The notes under the pieces were generated by a model, which saw only the letters and a list, made by a program, of their open reading frames with translations, searched no databases and was not told where the DNA came from. A stretch of DNA of 64,000 nt from Azadirachta indica (taxonomy: Eukaryota > Streptophyta > Magnoliopsida > Sapindales > Meliaceae): contig CM040449.1 of the NCBI GenBank assembly GCA_022749755.1, positions 10,326,363-10,390,362 on the forward strand. Reading direction: 5' to 3'. Position numbers and translations under genes: made by a program. The number at the start of each line of letters is the position of its first letter. The first letter of the stretch is position 1. Shown here in pieces: positions 63,695 through 64,000 of this stretch.

Positions 63695-64000
63695 GTATTG
63701 TTTTTGTTTGTTCGTTTCTATATTTTATACCTTCTACTATAAAATCTGGGTCTGATGGTGTATAGCTTTTCTTATTGACTGTTGTTGACTGCAAAAAGAG
63801 TTTTAGCTTTGCCGTGAGAAAGCTTCTCTGGTGAACAATGTATATATATGAGGTATTTGTCATTTCGATGTTGTTGCTAAGGTTACTAAATCTACTGTCA
63901 GAAATAGGTAGTTCTTGGAAGAAAGAATGACAATTGTAGTTGCCAAAGCTATACAGTTTCTGGGTTATCTTGGGGGTTTGAGAATAGCTGATATTTTTAT

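Overview
The window is nuclear DNA from a core eudicot plant. The genes are split by GT-AG introns, the spacers are very AT-rich and full of short terminal-inverted-repeat elements, and every recognisable protein is of a land-plant family. Two of these families, a plastid polymerase-associated protein and PISTILLATA-type MADS-box genes, are plant specific. I cannot name the species. A rosid, possibly close to Citrus, is only an impression from the protein sequences.

Layout from left to right: (1) 1-2959, minus strand, the 5' part of a receptor-like cytoplasmic kinase with an N-terminal universal-stress-protein (USP) domain; its 3' end lies outside the window. (2) 3.0-14.3 kb, a gene-free AT-rich spacer with MULE-type MITEs, diverged repeats and small clusters of G-box, TCP and W-box motifs. 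(3) 14.3-16.8 kb, plus strand, the TCHQD-class glutathione S-transferase with a probable 5'UTR intron. (4) 19.3-35.0 kb, minus strand, a 17-exon gene for an SDG8/EFS/ASHH2-type H3K36 methyltransferase of 2415 residues (CW, AWS, SET and post-SET domains), whose giant first coding exon holds an array of roughly 60-residue repeats. (5) 35.5-42.2 kb, AT-rich spacer. (6) 42.3-44.4 kb and 46.6-48.6 kb, minus strand, a tandem pair of PISTILLATA/GLOBOSA MADS-box genes. The first is intact (214 aa). The second has a 2-bp frameshifting insertion and a stop in the C-terminal PI motif, so it looks like a decaying pseudogene. (7) 50.8-53.2 kb, minus strand, PAP8/pTAC6. (8) 55.4-61.9 kb, plus strand, an ubinuclein (HIRA histone-chaperone complex). 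(9) 62.8 kb to the edge, plus strand, the 5' end of a BRCT-repeat gene of the MEI1/TOPBP1 type.

From memory, the gene order kinase-TCHQD-SDG8-(PI)-PAP8-ubinuclein-MEI1 merges two Arabidopsis segments, around At1g77280-At1g77320 and At1g21590-At1g21610. The window would then represent the unduplicated ancestral order, with PI in a location that Arabidopsis does not share. The genes do not form an operon or one pathway, although SDG8, ubinuclein and the BRCT protein all act on chromatin or DNA.

Exon models were built by hand from splice signals, reading phase and family resemblance. All complete models close in frame from ATG to stop. UTR limits and polyadenylation sites are not determined.
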